A DNA stretch of 64,000 nt. Origin: Massilia sp. BJB1822 (GTDB taxonomy: Bacteria; Pseudomonadota; Gammaproteobacteria; Burkholderiales; Burkholderiaceae_D). Positions within the stretch are counted from its first letter, which is position 1. The number at the start of each line of letters is the position of its first letter. This document shows, in pieces, positions 49,596 through 57,890 of the stretch. The position numbers and the translations under genes are program-made. Location: assembly GCF_013369485.1 (NCBI RefSeq), contig NZ_JABWEB010000014.1, forward strand, positions 85,872-149,871. The letters are read 5' to 3'. Below the pieces are notes generated by a model. The model was not told where the DNA came from and made no database searches. It saw nothing but the letters and a program-made list of their open reading frames with translations.

Positions 49596-50771
49596 ATGGA
49601 TTTTGAACTCTGGTGGTTACTGGGCATACCGGCCTTCTTCGCGCTGGGCTGGATCGCCGCGCGCGTCGACATCCGGCAGCTGGTGTCCGAGTCGCGCACC
49701 CTGCCGCGCGGCTATTTCAAGGGCCTCAATCATCTGCTCAACGAGCAGCCGGACAAGGCCATCGATTCCTTCATCGAAATCGTCAAGCTCGATCCGGAAA
49801 CGGTGGAGCTGCATTTCGCGCTCGGCAATCTGTTCCGCCGCCGCGGCGAGACCGAGCGCGCCATCCGCGTCCACCAGAATCTGCTGGCCCGTCCCGACTT
49901 GCCGCTCGAGGAGCGCGCCCACGCCGAATATGAGCTGGGCCAGGATTACCTGAAAGCCGGCCTGCTGGACCGCGCCGAGGAAACCTATAAGCGCCTGATC
50001 GGCAGCTCTTACGAAGTCCAGGCGCGGCGCGCCCTGCTGGAGATTTTCCAGCGCGAGAAAGAGTGGGAGCGCGCCATCGAAGCGGCCGTCGCCCTGCAGG
50101 AAGCCGGCGCCGGCAACCGCCAGAAGGAAATCTCGCAGTTCTATTGCGAGCTGGCGCAGGACGCGCTGGTGCGCATGCACCCGGAAGACGCCATGCCGCT
50201 GCTGGACAAGGCCGTGCAGGCCGACCGCAGCAGCGTGCGCGCCACCATCCTGGTCGGCGACGTGCAGCTGGCGCAGGGCGATGTGGCAGGCGCGCTGGCC
50301 ACCTGGCGCCGCGTCGAGCACCAGAGTGTGCCGCATACGGCCCTGCTGGCGCAGCGCCTGATGGACGGCTACCGCAAACTGGGCAAGCCGGAGGAAGGCG
50401 TCAGCCTGCTCAAGTCCTATCTGGAACAGGCCTCTTCCATCGACCTGCTGGAAGTGGTGTTCAAGGCCGTCCTCGAACTCGATGGCGTGGAAGCGGCCAA
50501 GCAGCTGGTGGTCGATGAGCTGCGCCGCACGCCGACCCTGCTCGGCCTCGACAAGCTGCTGGAAGCGCGCATGATGGATGCGCCGGCCGGCGTGGTGTCC
50601 GAACTGTCTCTGGTGCAGAACCTGGTGCACAGCTACACCACGCGCCTGGCGCGCTACCAGTGCGGCCACTGCGGTTTCAAGGCGCGCCAGTTCTACTGGC
50701 ATTGCCCGGGATGCAGCCGCTGGGATTCCTACCCGCCGCGCCGCAGCGAAGAATTGAATGTAATGAACTGA
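49596..50771 (+). CDS. lapB: Lipopolysaccharide assembly protein LapB
   Basis: 391 residues: an N-terminal membrane anchor (WWLLGIPAFFALGWIAAR), about eight TPR-like repeats, and a C-terminal rubredoxin-like zinc site YQCGHCGFKARQFYWHCPGC. LapB (YciM) brings LpxC to FtsH for proteolysis and so sets LPS levels. It lies with lapA upstream and the heptose kinase rfaE downstream, grouping LPS genes. Confidence 0.95.
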   Translation: MDFELWWLLGIPAFFALGWIAARVDIRQLVSESRTLPRGYFKGLNHLLNEQPDKAIDSFIEIVKLDPETVELHFALGNLFRRRGETERAIRVHQNLLARPDLPLEERAHAEYELGQDYLKAGLLDRAEETYKRLIGSSYEVQARRALLEIFQREKEWERAIEAAVALQEAGAGNRQKEISQFYCELAQDALVRMHPEDAMPLLDKAVQADRSSVRATILVGDVQLAQGDVAGALATWRRVEHQSVPHTALLAQRLMDGYRKLGKPEEGVSLLKSYLEQASSIDLLEVVFKAVLELDGVEAAKQLVVDELRRTPTLLGLDKLLEARMMDAPAGVVSELSLVQNLVHSYTTRLARYQCGHCGFKARQFYWHCPGCSRWDSYPPRRSEELNVMN

Positions 50772-50779
50772 GGCATATC

Positions 50780-51724
50780 GTGAGCACTACCCTGACTACT
50801 TATCAAGCGCCGGCACTGGACAAAGTGCGCATCCTGGTCGTGGGCGACGTCATGCTGGACCGCTACTGGTTCGGCGATGTCGGCCGCATTTCGCCGGAAG
50901 CGCCGGTACCCATCGTGCGCATCGAGAAGCGCGAAGCACGCCTGGGCGGCGCCGCTAACGTGGCGCGCAATGCCGCCGCGCTGGGCGCGCACGCCGGCCT
51001 GCTGGGCGTGGTCGGCGCCGACGAAGCCGGCGCTGAAGTCGAGCACCTGCTGCATGGCGGCGGCATCCACAGCTATTTGAAACGCGATGAAGCCATCTCC
51101 ACCATCATCAAGCTGCGCGTGATCGGCCGCCAGCAGCAGATGCTGCGCATCGACTTCGAGGAAGCGCCGAGCGACTCCGTGCTGCGCAATAAGCTGATGC
51201 AGTACAAGACCCTGCTGCCGGACTACGACGTGATCGTGCTGTCCGACTATGCCAAGGGCAGCCTGGTGAACGTGGCCGACATGATTGCCTCGGCCCGCGC
51301 CGAAGGCAAGGTGGTGATGGTCGACCCGAAAGGCGACGACTTCGCGCGCTACGCCGGCGCCACCGTGCTGACCCCGAACAAATCGGAATTCAAGCGCATC
51401 GTGGGCAGCTGGTCGAGCGAGGAGCAGCTGACCGCCAAGGCGCAGAACTTGCGCCAGGAACTGCGTCTGGACGCGCTGCTGCTGACCCGTTCGGAAGAGG
51501 GCATGACCCTGTACACAGAAAACGATAACTTCCACATCCCGGCCGATGCGCGCGAAGTGTTCGACGTGTCAGGCGCCGGCGACACGGTGATCGCCACCAT
51601 GGCCGCCATGCTGGGTGCGGGTGCGGGCTGGCAGGAAGCGGTGCAGACCGCGAACCGCGCCGGCGGCATCGTGGTCGGCAAGCTGGGTACGGCCACGGTC
51701 ACGCGCGAAGAACTGTTCGGCTGA
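50780..51724 (+). CDS. rfaE1: D-glycero-beta-D-manno-heptose-7-phosphate kinase
   Basis: 314 residues from a GTG at 50780, eight bases after lapB; the frame runs upstream into lapB but lacks a better start. PfkB/ribokinase marks are RLGGAANVARNAAALGA and the catalytic DVSGAGDTVIATMAAML. There is no C-terminal nucleotidyltransferase domain, so this is the split RfaE1 (HldA-type) form and the RfaE2 part must be elsewhere. It works in ADP-heptose synthesis for LPS core. Confidence 0.95.
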   Translation: MSTTLTTYQAPALDKVRILVVGDVMLDRYWFGDVGRISPEAPVPIVRIEKREARLGGAANVARNAAALGAHAGLLGVVGADEAGAEVEHLLHGGGIHSYLKRDEAISTIIKLRVIGRQQQMLRIDFEEAPSDSVLRNKLMQYKTLLPDYDVIVLSDYAKGSLVNVADMIASARAEGKVVMVDPKGDDFARYAGATVLTPNKSEFKRIVGSWSSEEQLTAKAQNLRQELRLDALLLTRSEEGMTLYTENDNFHIPADAREVFDVSGAGDTVIATMAAMLGAGAGWQEAVQTANRAGGIVVGKLGTATVTREELFG

Positions 51725-51741
51725 TATTGGCTTTCTTTATG

Positions 51742-51774
51742 AAACCCGCAGCGCTCCGGCCTGCGGGTTTTTTT
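51742..51774 (+). terminator. Terminator after rfaE1
   Basis: AAACCCGCAG (51742-51751) and CTGCGGGTTT (51761-51770) with a T-run of seven. It closes the long co-directional block. Confidence 0.92.
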
Positions 51775-51893
51775 ATTGGCGCTTGCAAGCTTGATCAAGC
51801 GCAAAGATTCACTGTCAACCAAGTCGCGCGCGATCCCGTTAAAGAACGCACAAGGCGAGCGCGCCTTGCCAATCACCCTAACGGAGGAAAGTC

Positions 51894-52364
51894 ATGTTCA
51901 AGAAACTCATGCTGGCAGTTGCAACCCTGATTGCAACGATGGGCTTTGCGTTCGCCCAGGTCGACGTCAACAAAGCCGATCAGGCCGCGCTGGACAGCGT
52001 GAAGGGTCTGGGCCCGGCCAAAACCAAGGCTATCCTGGATGAGCGTAACAAGAACGGCGAATTCAAGGACTGGGCCGATCTGGAAAAACGCGTGAAAGGC
52101 ATTGGCGCCAAGAGCGCAGCCAAGCTGTCCGAAGCCGGCCTGCAAGTGAACGGCAAAGCCTTGGACGGCGCCGCCGCCAAACCAGCCGCCGACAAAGCCG
52201 CCAAGGCCGATAAAGCCGGCAAAGCCGAGCACAAGGCCGACGCCAAGGCGGAAATGAAAGCCGAGAAAGCGGAAAAAGCCGACAAGGCCGTCAAACCGGC
52301 CGACATGAAAGCCGCCGACGCCGGCAAATCCGCCGACGCCAAAAAAGAGCCCGCCAAGAAATAA
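51894..52364 (+). CDS. ComEA-like helix-hairpin-helix protein with Lys/Ala-rich tail
   Basis: 156 residues; CGGAGG upstream. A signal peptide (ending AFAQ) leads into VDVNKADQAALDSVKGLGPAKTKAILDER and RVKGIGAKSAAKLSEAGLQV, a double HhH of the ComEA type that binds DNA. The last ~65 residues are a run of AxKADKA-like units, highly basic and probably disordered. It may act as a periplasmic DNA-binding protein in uptake, or bind other polymers; the tail is unusual in length. Confidence 0.88.
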   Translation: MFKKLMLAVATLIATMGFAFAQVDVNKADQAALDSVKGLGPAKTKAILDERNKNGEFKDWADLEKRVKGIGAKSAAKLSEAGLQVNGKALDGAAAKPAADKAAKADKAGKAEHKADAKAEMKAEKAEKADKAVKPADMKAADAGKSADAKKEPAKK

Positions 52365-52381
52365 GCGGCTCCCGCCTCAAT

Positions 52382-52409
52382 AAAAACCCGGACTTGCTCC
52401 GGGTTTTTT
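52382..52409 (+). terminator. Terminator after the ComEA-like gene
   Basis: AAACCCGGA, loop CTTGC, TCCGGGTTT and six T. It lies 18 bases after the stop. Confidence 0.9.
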
Positions 52410-52419
52410 CATGCCCCTA

Positions 52420-52570
52420 CAGCCGAGCTCGTGTCCACCTCGGGGTCAGACCCCAAGTGGACACGGCCTCGGCTGTTGTGGCTGTGCCGGTCAGCGGCGC
52501 GATAAAGAAGAGGGCGGCTCAGCTCGTGTCCGATTGGGGTCTGACCCCAAGGTGGACACGGGCTCAGCTG
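52420..52570. repeat. Pair of GTGTCC-GGGGTCAGACCCC palindromic units
   Basis: Unit A (52420-52475) and unit B (52520-52570) each read GTGTCC, a GGGGTC(A/T)GACCCC core, then GTGGACAC, flanked by CAGC.GAG / CTCGGCTG-like ends. Each is a near palindrome; they are 44 bp apart. Like the other elements, the pair abuts the 3' end of a minus-strand gene (stop at 52576). Confidence 0.8.
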
Positions 52571-52575
52571 GGGAC

Positions 52576-54345
52576 TCAGGCGCTGAGGGGCTGGGCGGCG
52601 AGGAAGGCGTGGATCTGGGAGACGACGGCGGCGCCTTCGCCGACCGCTGCGGCGACGCGCTTGGTGGAGCCGGCGCGCACGTCGTCAATGGCGAAGACGC
52701 CGGGGACGCTGGTTTCGAGCGCTGCGCGCTGCGGCTTCTCGGGTGGACGCGCGCCTTGTTCGAGCTTGGCGCGGCATTCGCCTTTGTTCACGTCGAAGCC
52801 GGTGCGGATGAATCCTTGCTCATCTACTTCCACGCCGCAGTCCTGCAGCCAGGCGGTGTTCGGGTCGGCGCCGATGAAGAGGAAGAGGTGGCAGACCTCG
52901 TGGTGGAATTCCTGCCCCGTGTCGTTGCAGCGGAAGCTGACCTGGCGCAAGCCTTCCTCGTCGCCTTCCAGCGCCGTGATTTCGGTGTGCGTGTGCAGTT
53001 CGATATTCGGCGTGGCCTTGATGCGGTCGATCAGGTAGGTGGACATGGTGGCTTTCAGGCCGTCGCCGCGGATCACCATATGCACTTTGGCCGCGTGGGC
53101 GGAGAGGAAGACGGCCGCTTGTCCGGCCGAGTTGCCGCCGCCGACCAACACCACTTCCGAGGATTTGCACAGATTCGCTTCAATGCGCGAAGCCCAGAAG
53201 AACACGCCCTTGCCTTCGAACTGCGCCACATTGTGCAGGGCAGGGCGGCGGTAGCGCGCGCCGCAGGACAACACCACGCTGCGCGCCTGCACCCGCTTGC
53301 CGTCGGCCAGCTCGATGCGCAGCGGATACTGGTCGCACAGCAGGCGCGCGGCCGGCGCGGGAATTGCCACTTCGACGCCGAATTTCTGCGCCTGCACGAA
53401 GGCGCGGCCGGCCAGGGCGCCGCCGGAAATCCCGGTGGGGAAGCCCAGATAGTTTTCAATGCGGGCGCTGGCCGCGGCCTGGCCGCCGAAGGCATGGTGT
53501 TCCAGGGCCAGCACCGACAAGCCTTCCGAACCGGCATACACGGCCGTCGCCAGGCCGGAAGGACCAGCACCGACCACGATCACATCCCACACTTTTTCTT
53601 CGTCCAGCTCGGGCAGCATGCCCAGGCAGTAACCCATCTCGGCATTGCTCGGATTCTTTTTCACCGTGCCGTCCGGGCACACCACCAGCGGCCAGTCCTC
53701 GGCCTTGGGCTGGTAGTACTCGACCAGGGCGGCGGCCTGCTGATCCACGTTCGGGTCGAGCAGGGAATGCGGATGGCCGTTACTGGTCAAAAAGCTTTGC
53801 AGCGTATGCAGCGAGGGATGGCCGGCCGGCGCCACCAGCAGCGGCCCGCCCGAATTCAGTTCGATCAGGCCGACGCGACGCAGGATCAGGGCGCGCACGA
53901 TGCGTTCGCCCAGCTCGGCCTCGGCGATCACCAGCGCGCGCAGATTCTCAGGCGGGATCACCAGCACTTCCACCTCGCCGACAGCGTGCGCGTTGACCAG
54001 CGAAGGACGGCCCGCCAGCTGGGCCACCTCGGCGGTGAATTCGCCCGGACCATGTTCCACCAGCAGGGCCGAATTGCCCAGGCCATCGTAGCGGTTGATT
54101 GCCACGATGCCCGACAGCGTCACCAGCATGCCGTAGGTGGTGTGGCCCGCTTCCAGGATGCGCACGCCGTTGGCGTAAGTGCGCACGGTGCCGAAGCGCT
54201 GCAGGCGCTTCAGTTCCTGCGGCGTGAGCACGGGATTGGATTGGTGGCGGCGCGATTCCAGATTTTGCAGGCTGGGCGAAACCGGCTCGTCGCGGTTCGC
54301 TTCGGGTACAAATTCCTGTGGGGTCAGCTGCATATTGGCCATCAT
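52576..54345 (-). CDS. FAD-dependent oxidoreductase with N-terminal cyclic-nucleotide-binding domain
   Basis: 589 residues (ATGs at 54342 and 54333 also possible). Domain order: cNMP-binding (~40-155, FGTVRTYANGVRILEAGH, GEFTAEVAQLAGRPSL), a thioredoxin-like segment without Cys (~165-240), then a thioredoxin-reductase-like core with VIVVGAGPSGLATAVYAGSEG and VVLVGGGNSAGQAAVFL. In the second half the redox CxxC of TrxR is absent (WASRIEANLC), so it cannot act as a normal TrxR. The function is unknown, probably FAD/NADPH-linked and perhaps ligand-gated. Confidence 0.88.
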   Translation of the reverse strand: MMANMQLTPQEFVPEANRDEPVSPSLQNLESRRHQSNPVLTPQELKRLQRFGTVRTYANGVRILEAGHTTYGMLVTLSGIVAINRYDGLGNSALLVEHGPGEFTAEVAQLAGRPSLVNAHAVGEVEVLVIPPENLRALVIAEAELGERIVRALILRRVGLIELNSGGPLLVAPAGHPSLHTLQSFLTSNGHPHSLLDPNVDQQAAALVEYYQPKAEDWPLVVCPDGTVKKNPSNAEMGYCLGMLPELDEEKVWDVIVVGAGPSGLATAVYAGSEGLSVLALEHHAFGGQAAASARIENYLGFPTGISGGALAGRAFVQAQKFGVEVAIPAPAARLLCDQYPLRIELADGKRVQARSVVLSCGARYRRPALHNVAQFEGKGVFFWASRIEANLCKSSEVVLVGGGNSAGQAAVFLSAHAAKVHMVIRGDGLKATMSTYLIDRIKATPNIELHTHTEITALEGDEEGLRQVSFRCNDTGQEFHHEVCHLFLFIGADPNTAWLQDCGVEVDEQGFIRTGFDVNKGECRAKLEQGARPPEKPQRAALETSVPGVFAIDDVRAGSTKRVAAAVGEGAAVVSQIHAFLAAQPLSA

Positions 54346-54451
54346 GGCTCCGTCAATTGTTTAGGTGAAAAGCAAATATCGATATCACCGGAAGTCTATC
54401 CGATTGTGCTATGTTTTGCTTTCAATTCACCTCCATCCTGCAAGGAAATTC

Positions 54452-54994
54452 ATGCCTGCCATCCGCGCCGCCGAAGCTGCCGACCTGCCTGCCTTTTTCG
54501 ACTACCTCAACGCCCATCTGGCCGGCAATGGCCGCGCCGGCGCGCCGCTGTTCCAGCCCATGGCGCGCGGCAGTGGTTTTCCGGACGAGAAGCGGGCCGG
54601 TTTCGCGCAAGGCCTGGCCACGGCGCTTGACCAGCCGGGCTGGCGCCGCCTTTGGCTGGCCGAAGGCGGGAACGGAATTCTCGGCCACATCGATCTGCGC
54701 GCGCGGCCGGAAGGCGCGGCGCGCCACCGCTGCCTGCTGGGCATGGGCGTGCATGAGCAGGCGCGCCGCAGTGGCCTGGGCATGTCCCTGCTCGACGTGG
54801 CGATCGCCTGGGCGGGCGAGAGCGCGCGGCTGGACTGGGTCGATCTGGAAGTGCTGGGCGTGAATGCGCCGGCGCGTGGCCTCTACCGCAAGCGCGGCTT
54901 TGTGCAGACGGGTGAAATGCCTGACCTGTTCCGCATCGACGGCGAGCGCTTGGCGTATATCTATATGAGTTTGGCTTTGTCCGCCGAGCGATAG
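54452..54994 (+). CDS. GNAT family N-acetyltransferase
   Basis: 180 residues from ATG 54452 (AAGGA six bases upstream). The GNAT core shows GHIDLRARPEG, the acetyl-CoA loop HEQARRSGLGMSLL and the closing APARGLYRKRGFVQTGEMPD. The acceptor is unknown. It is divergent from the FAD oxidoreductase and 51 bases before cysM. Confidence 0.87.
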   Translation: MPAIRAAEAADLPAFFDYLNAHLAGNGRAGAPLFQPMARGSGFPDEKRAGFAQGLATALDQPGWRRLWLAEGGNGILGHIDLRARPEGAARHRCLLGMGVHEQARRSGLGMSLLDVAIAWAGESARLDWVDLEVLGVNAPARGLYRKRGFVQTGEMPDLFRIDGERLAYIYMSLALSAER

Positions 54995-55045
54995 GACGCG
55001 ACTGCGATTAAAATGGCTATTTTGGCGAACCGAATCTGAACGAAG

Positions 55046-55948
55046 ATGGCTTATAAGACAATTGCCGATACGATCGGCAACACCCCGCTGGTGCAGCTGC
55101 TGCGCATCCCCGGCGCCGAGGCGGCGGCCCGCAACAATATCATCCTGGGCAAACTGGAAGGCGACAATCCGGCCGGTTCGGTCAAGGATCGCGCCGCCAT
55201 GTCCATGCTGCGCCGGGCCGAAGAGCGCGGCGACATCAAGCCGGGCGATACACTGATCGAAGCGACCAGCGGCAATACCGGCATCGCGCTGGCGATGGCG
55301 GCGGCGATCCGCGGCTACAAGATGCTGTTGCTGATGCCGGAAAACCTGAGCGAGGAACGGCGCCAGAGCATGGCCGCCTACGGCGCGCAAATCATCCTGA
55401 CGCCGCGCACCGGCGGCATGGAATACGCGCGCGATATGGCCGAGCAGATGCAGAAGGATGGCAAGGGCATCATCCTCGACCAGTTCGGCAATGCCGACAA
55501 TCCGCGCGCCCACTACGAAGGCACGGGACCGGAAATCTGGCGCGACACGGAAGGCCGCATCACGCACTTCGTCAGCGCCATGGGCACCACCGGCACCATC
55601 ATGGGCGTGTCGCAGTATCTGAAAGAGCAGAATCCGGAGGTGCGCATCATCGGCGCCCAGCCGGAAGAAGGATCGCAGATTCCTGGCATCCGCAAATGGC
55701 CGGAAGCCTATATGCCGAAAATTTTCGACAAGGCGCGCGTCGATCAGGTGGAATATGTGACGCAGGCAGCGGCGGAGCGCATGGCGCGCCGCCTGGCAGC
55801 GGAGGAGGGCATCTTCTGCGGCATCTCGGCAGCCGGCGCCTGTGAAATTGCACTGCGTGTGTCGCAGACCGTGGAGAACGCAACCATCGTGTTCATCGTC
55901 TGCGATCGCGGCGACCGCTATTTATCCACGGGCGTGTTCCCGGCATAA
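55046..55948 (+). CDS. cysM: Cysteine synthase B (O-acetylserine sulfhydrylase B)
   Basis: 300 residues. PLP Lys47 in NPAGSVKDRAAM, the phosphate/substrate loop EATSGNTGIALAMAAA and GTTGTIMGVSQYL are family marks, and length and text fit CysM rather than CysK. It makes cysteine from O-acetylserine with sulfide or thiosulfate. Confidence 0.95.
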   Translation: MAYKTIADTIGNTPLVQLLRIPGAEAAARNNIILGKLEGDNPAGSVKDRAAMSMLRRAEERGDIKPGDTLIEATSGNTGIALAMAAAIRGYKMLLLMPENLSEERRQSMAAYGAQIILTPRTGGMEYARDMAEQMQKDGKGIILDQFGNADNPRAHYEGTGPEIWRDTEGRITHFVSAMGTTGTIMGVSQYLKEQNPEVRIIGAQPEEGSQIPGIRKWPEAYMPKIFDKARVDQVEYVTQAAAERMARRLAAEEGIFCGISAAGACEIALRVSQTVENATIVFIVCDRGDRYLSTGVFPA

Positions 55949-55961
55949 ATCAGCAGAGCGC

Positions 55962-55992
55962 CACCCCCTTCCCCTGGATAAGGGGGAGGGTG
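55962..55992. terminator. Hairpin between convergent cysM and HTH gene
   Basis: A C-rich arm (CACCCCCTTCCCC) and its G-rich partner (GGGGGAGGGTG) with one bulge. No T-run in either direction. Confidence 0.4.
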
Positions 55993-56007
55993 CTTGCTCA
56001 ACCAAGC

Positions 56008-56343
56008 TTATTCAGCTTTTGGGCTTTCGCCTTCTTTTGGTTTGAACTGTTTGTCGCTGATGCGGAACTTGTTGCGGCGGTCGCCCATCAAGTAACGCAG
56101 GTCGCGGATACTCAGATCGCTCACCTCGTGCATGCGGATCAGCAGCGAAGCGCCAACCGGCAGGCGGTGGTGGCGGATTTTGCTGATGACCGGTGGCGCC
56201 ACTTCCAATGCGCGCGACAGGGCGGCATCGTTTTTCAGACGCAGGTTTTCGATCAGGGTATCCAGCAGGCGGTTAGGGTTGTACTGCAGCAGATCGTCGC
56301 CTTCCGACTCGCTGTTCATATCAATACCGACTTGGTTTGTCAT
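56008..56343 (-). CDS. Small HTH (Cro/XRE-like) protein
   Basis: 111 residues. NRLLDTLIENLRLKNDAALSRALEVAPPVISKIRHHRLPVGASLLIRMHEVSDLSIRDLRYLM reads as a Cro-type HTH followed by helices; key parts are NDAALSRALEVAPPVISKIR and VGASLLIRMHE. I know similar proteins in Oxalobacteraceae only as hypothetical regulators. Upstream (56480-56721) TTGTGCAA-like sites recur, which could be its operators. Confidence 0.65.
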   Translation of the reverse strand: MTNQVGIDMNSESEGDDLLQYNPNRLLDTLIENLRLKNDAALSRALEVAPPVISKIRHHRLPVGASLLIRMHEVSDLSIRDLRYLMGDRRNKFRISDKQFKPKEGESPKAE

Positions 56344-56762
56344 GTCGTCTGTTCCTTGTAAAGTTGTCCTGCAGGGTGAAACACTCGGAGCTCATCTTGC
56401 TGCGTTAATGTTCTTCCTTCACCGAGGAACGAATTCACACACGGACGGATTCCGGGATAACAAGTTTCATAATATATACACAATTGTACAACATCAGGGT
56501 AGCACGTACTTAAAAGCAACAAAAAATAGCATATTGCTCTCAAGTGCGTTGTCCTATCGCAACATTGTGTGAGAATTCTACCGCAATTTTTGTGGTAAGG
56601 TAATACAAGTCACGATTTGCCAATTGTGCAACATTGATTATAAGGCAGTAAATGCCGAATTGCCGCACGACGACATCCGTGCGGCAATTGCTTTCAACCT
56701 GCTGTTGTTTCTATTGCACAATACATGCTGCAAAGAAATATATCAAGACTCTTTACTCTTCC
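56344..56762. other. AT-rich intergenic region with repeated TTGTGCAA sites
   Basis: 419 bases without a credible gene. It has TTGTACAA (56484), TTGTGCAA (56624) and TTGCACAA (56714), and a hairpin with 12-bp perfect arms AATTGCCGCACG/CGTGCGGCAATT (56658-56689). Possible operators or a small RNA. Confidence 0.5.
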
Positions 56763-57890
56763 TTACAACTCTTTTCGGCTCAGGCTCACGGCTCGCCCCA
56801 GCTCCACCACCGACATGGCATAGAAGTAGCTTCGGTTGTATTGCGTGATCGCATAGAAGTTCGGCGTGCCGACCCAGTATTCGGTCGGATCGGAGCCGTT
56901 TTGCAAGTCCACCAAGCCATACAGCATGCCTTCCGGTAAAGACGAGGTGGTGACGACCCCGGCCGCCGACAAGTCTTCGCGCCGGTATTTCGCTTCCAGC
57001 CCCTGGTTCACATAGGCTTCCCAGGCGCGGCTGGGCGAGACGCGCGCCGTGTAGACCAGCGGGCCGCCATGCTCGCGCTGCCAGCCGTGGCCGACCAGGA
57101 AGGCAGCCACGCTGCCGATGGCGTCGCCGGGCGAGTTGCGCAGATCGACCTTGCCGTCGCCATCGAAATCGACGGCGTATTTGGCGATATTGCCGGGCAT
57201 GAACTGCGGCAGGCCGACGGCGCCCGCATAAGAGCCGAGCAGGGCGAAGGGATCGCTGCCGGTATTGCGCGCATACAGCAGGGTCGCTTCCAGCTCGCCG
57301 CGGAAGAAGGCCATGCGCGCTTCGCGGTTGGGCGCTAGCGGGTAGGCGAAGGCCAGCGTGGTCAACACGTCCATCACGCGGAAACGGCCGGTATCGCGGC
57401 CGTAAATGGTTTCCACGCCGAGAATGCCGACGATGATTTCGGCCGGCACGCCGTACTGTGATTCGGCGCGCGCCAGCGTGTCGCGGTGCTGGTTCCAGAA
57501 GGCCACGCCGGCATTGATGCGGATCGGTTCGATAAAGCGGCTGCTGTAGGCGTGCCAGTTCTTCGGCTTGCCGGGCGGCGCCGGTTTCACCAGCTGCACG
57601 GCGGCGTCCACATAGCGCACTTGCTGCAGCATGGCGTCCAGCTCCTTGCGCTCGAAGCCGTGCTTGCTCACCATTTCGTCGAGGAATTGCTGCACTTCCT
57701 TCCATTGGCCGAAATTCACGAATTCGCCGGTGTAATCGATGCCGGGCGCTTTTTTTGCGACCACGGCCTTGGCGGCTTTTTTGACTTTCTTGCTTTGCGC
57801 GGCCAGCAGTTCGGCCGGGACCAGGGCGGCAGCGGCCACGGCGGCGGCCAGCAGGGTCAGGGCCAGGATACGGGGTTTGGAAAATTTCAT
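56763..57890 (-). CDS. mltB: Lytic murein transglycosylase B
   Basis: 375 residues with an N-terminal signal or anchor (ALTLLAAAVAAAALVPAELLAA), without a clear lipobox Cys. The SLT fold has the catalytic Glu160 in GILGVETIYGRDTG, then GSYAGAVGLPQFMPGN and DLRNSPGDAIGSVAAFL, as in MltB. It cleaves peptidoglycan glycan strands, giving 1,6-anhydro ends. Its ATG overlaps the stop of tgpA by three bases, so the genes are coupled. Confidence 0.95.
   Translation of the reverse strand: MKFSKPRILALTLLAAAVAAAALVPAELLAAQSKKVKKAAKAVVAKKAPGIDYTGEFVNFGQWKEVQQFLDEMVSKHGFERKELDAMLQQVRYVDAAVQLVKPAPPGKPKNWHAYSSRFIEPIRINAGVAFWNQHRDTLARAESQYGVPAEIIVGILGVETIYGRDTGRFRVMDVLTTLAFAYPLAPNREARMAFFRGELEATLLYARNTGSDPFALLGSYAGAVGLPQFMPGNIAKYAVDFDGDGKVDLRNSPGDAIGSVAAFLVGHGWQREHGGPLVYTARVSPSRAWEAYVNQGLEAKYRREDLSAAGVVTTSSLPEGMLYGLVDLQNGSDPTEYWVGTPNFYAITQYNRSYFYAMSVVELGRAVSLSRKEL

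Noticed and set aside
56624..56848. 74-codon plus-strand frame before mltB
   Set aside because: No ribosome site, overlaps the mltB 3' end in antisense and contains the hairpin at 56658.
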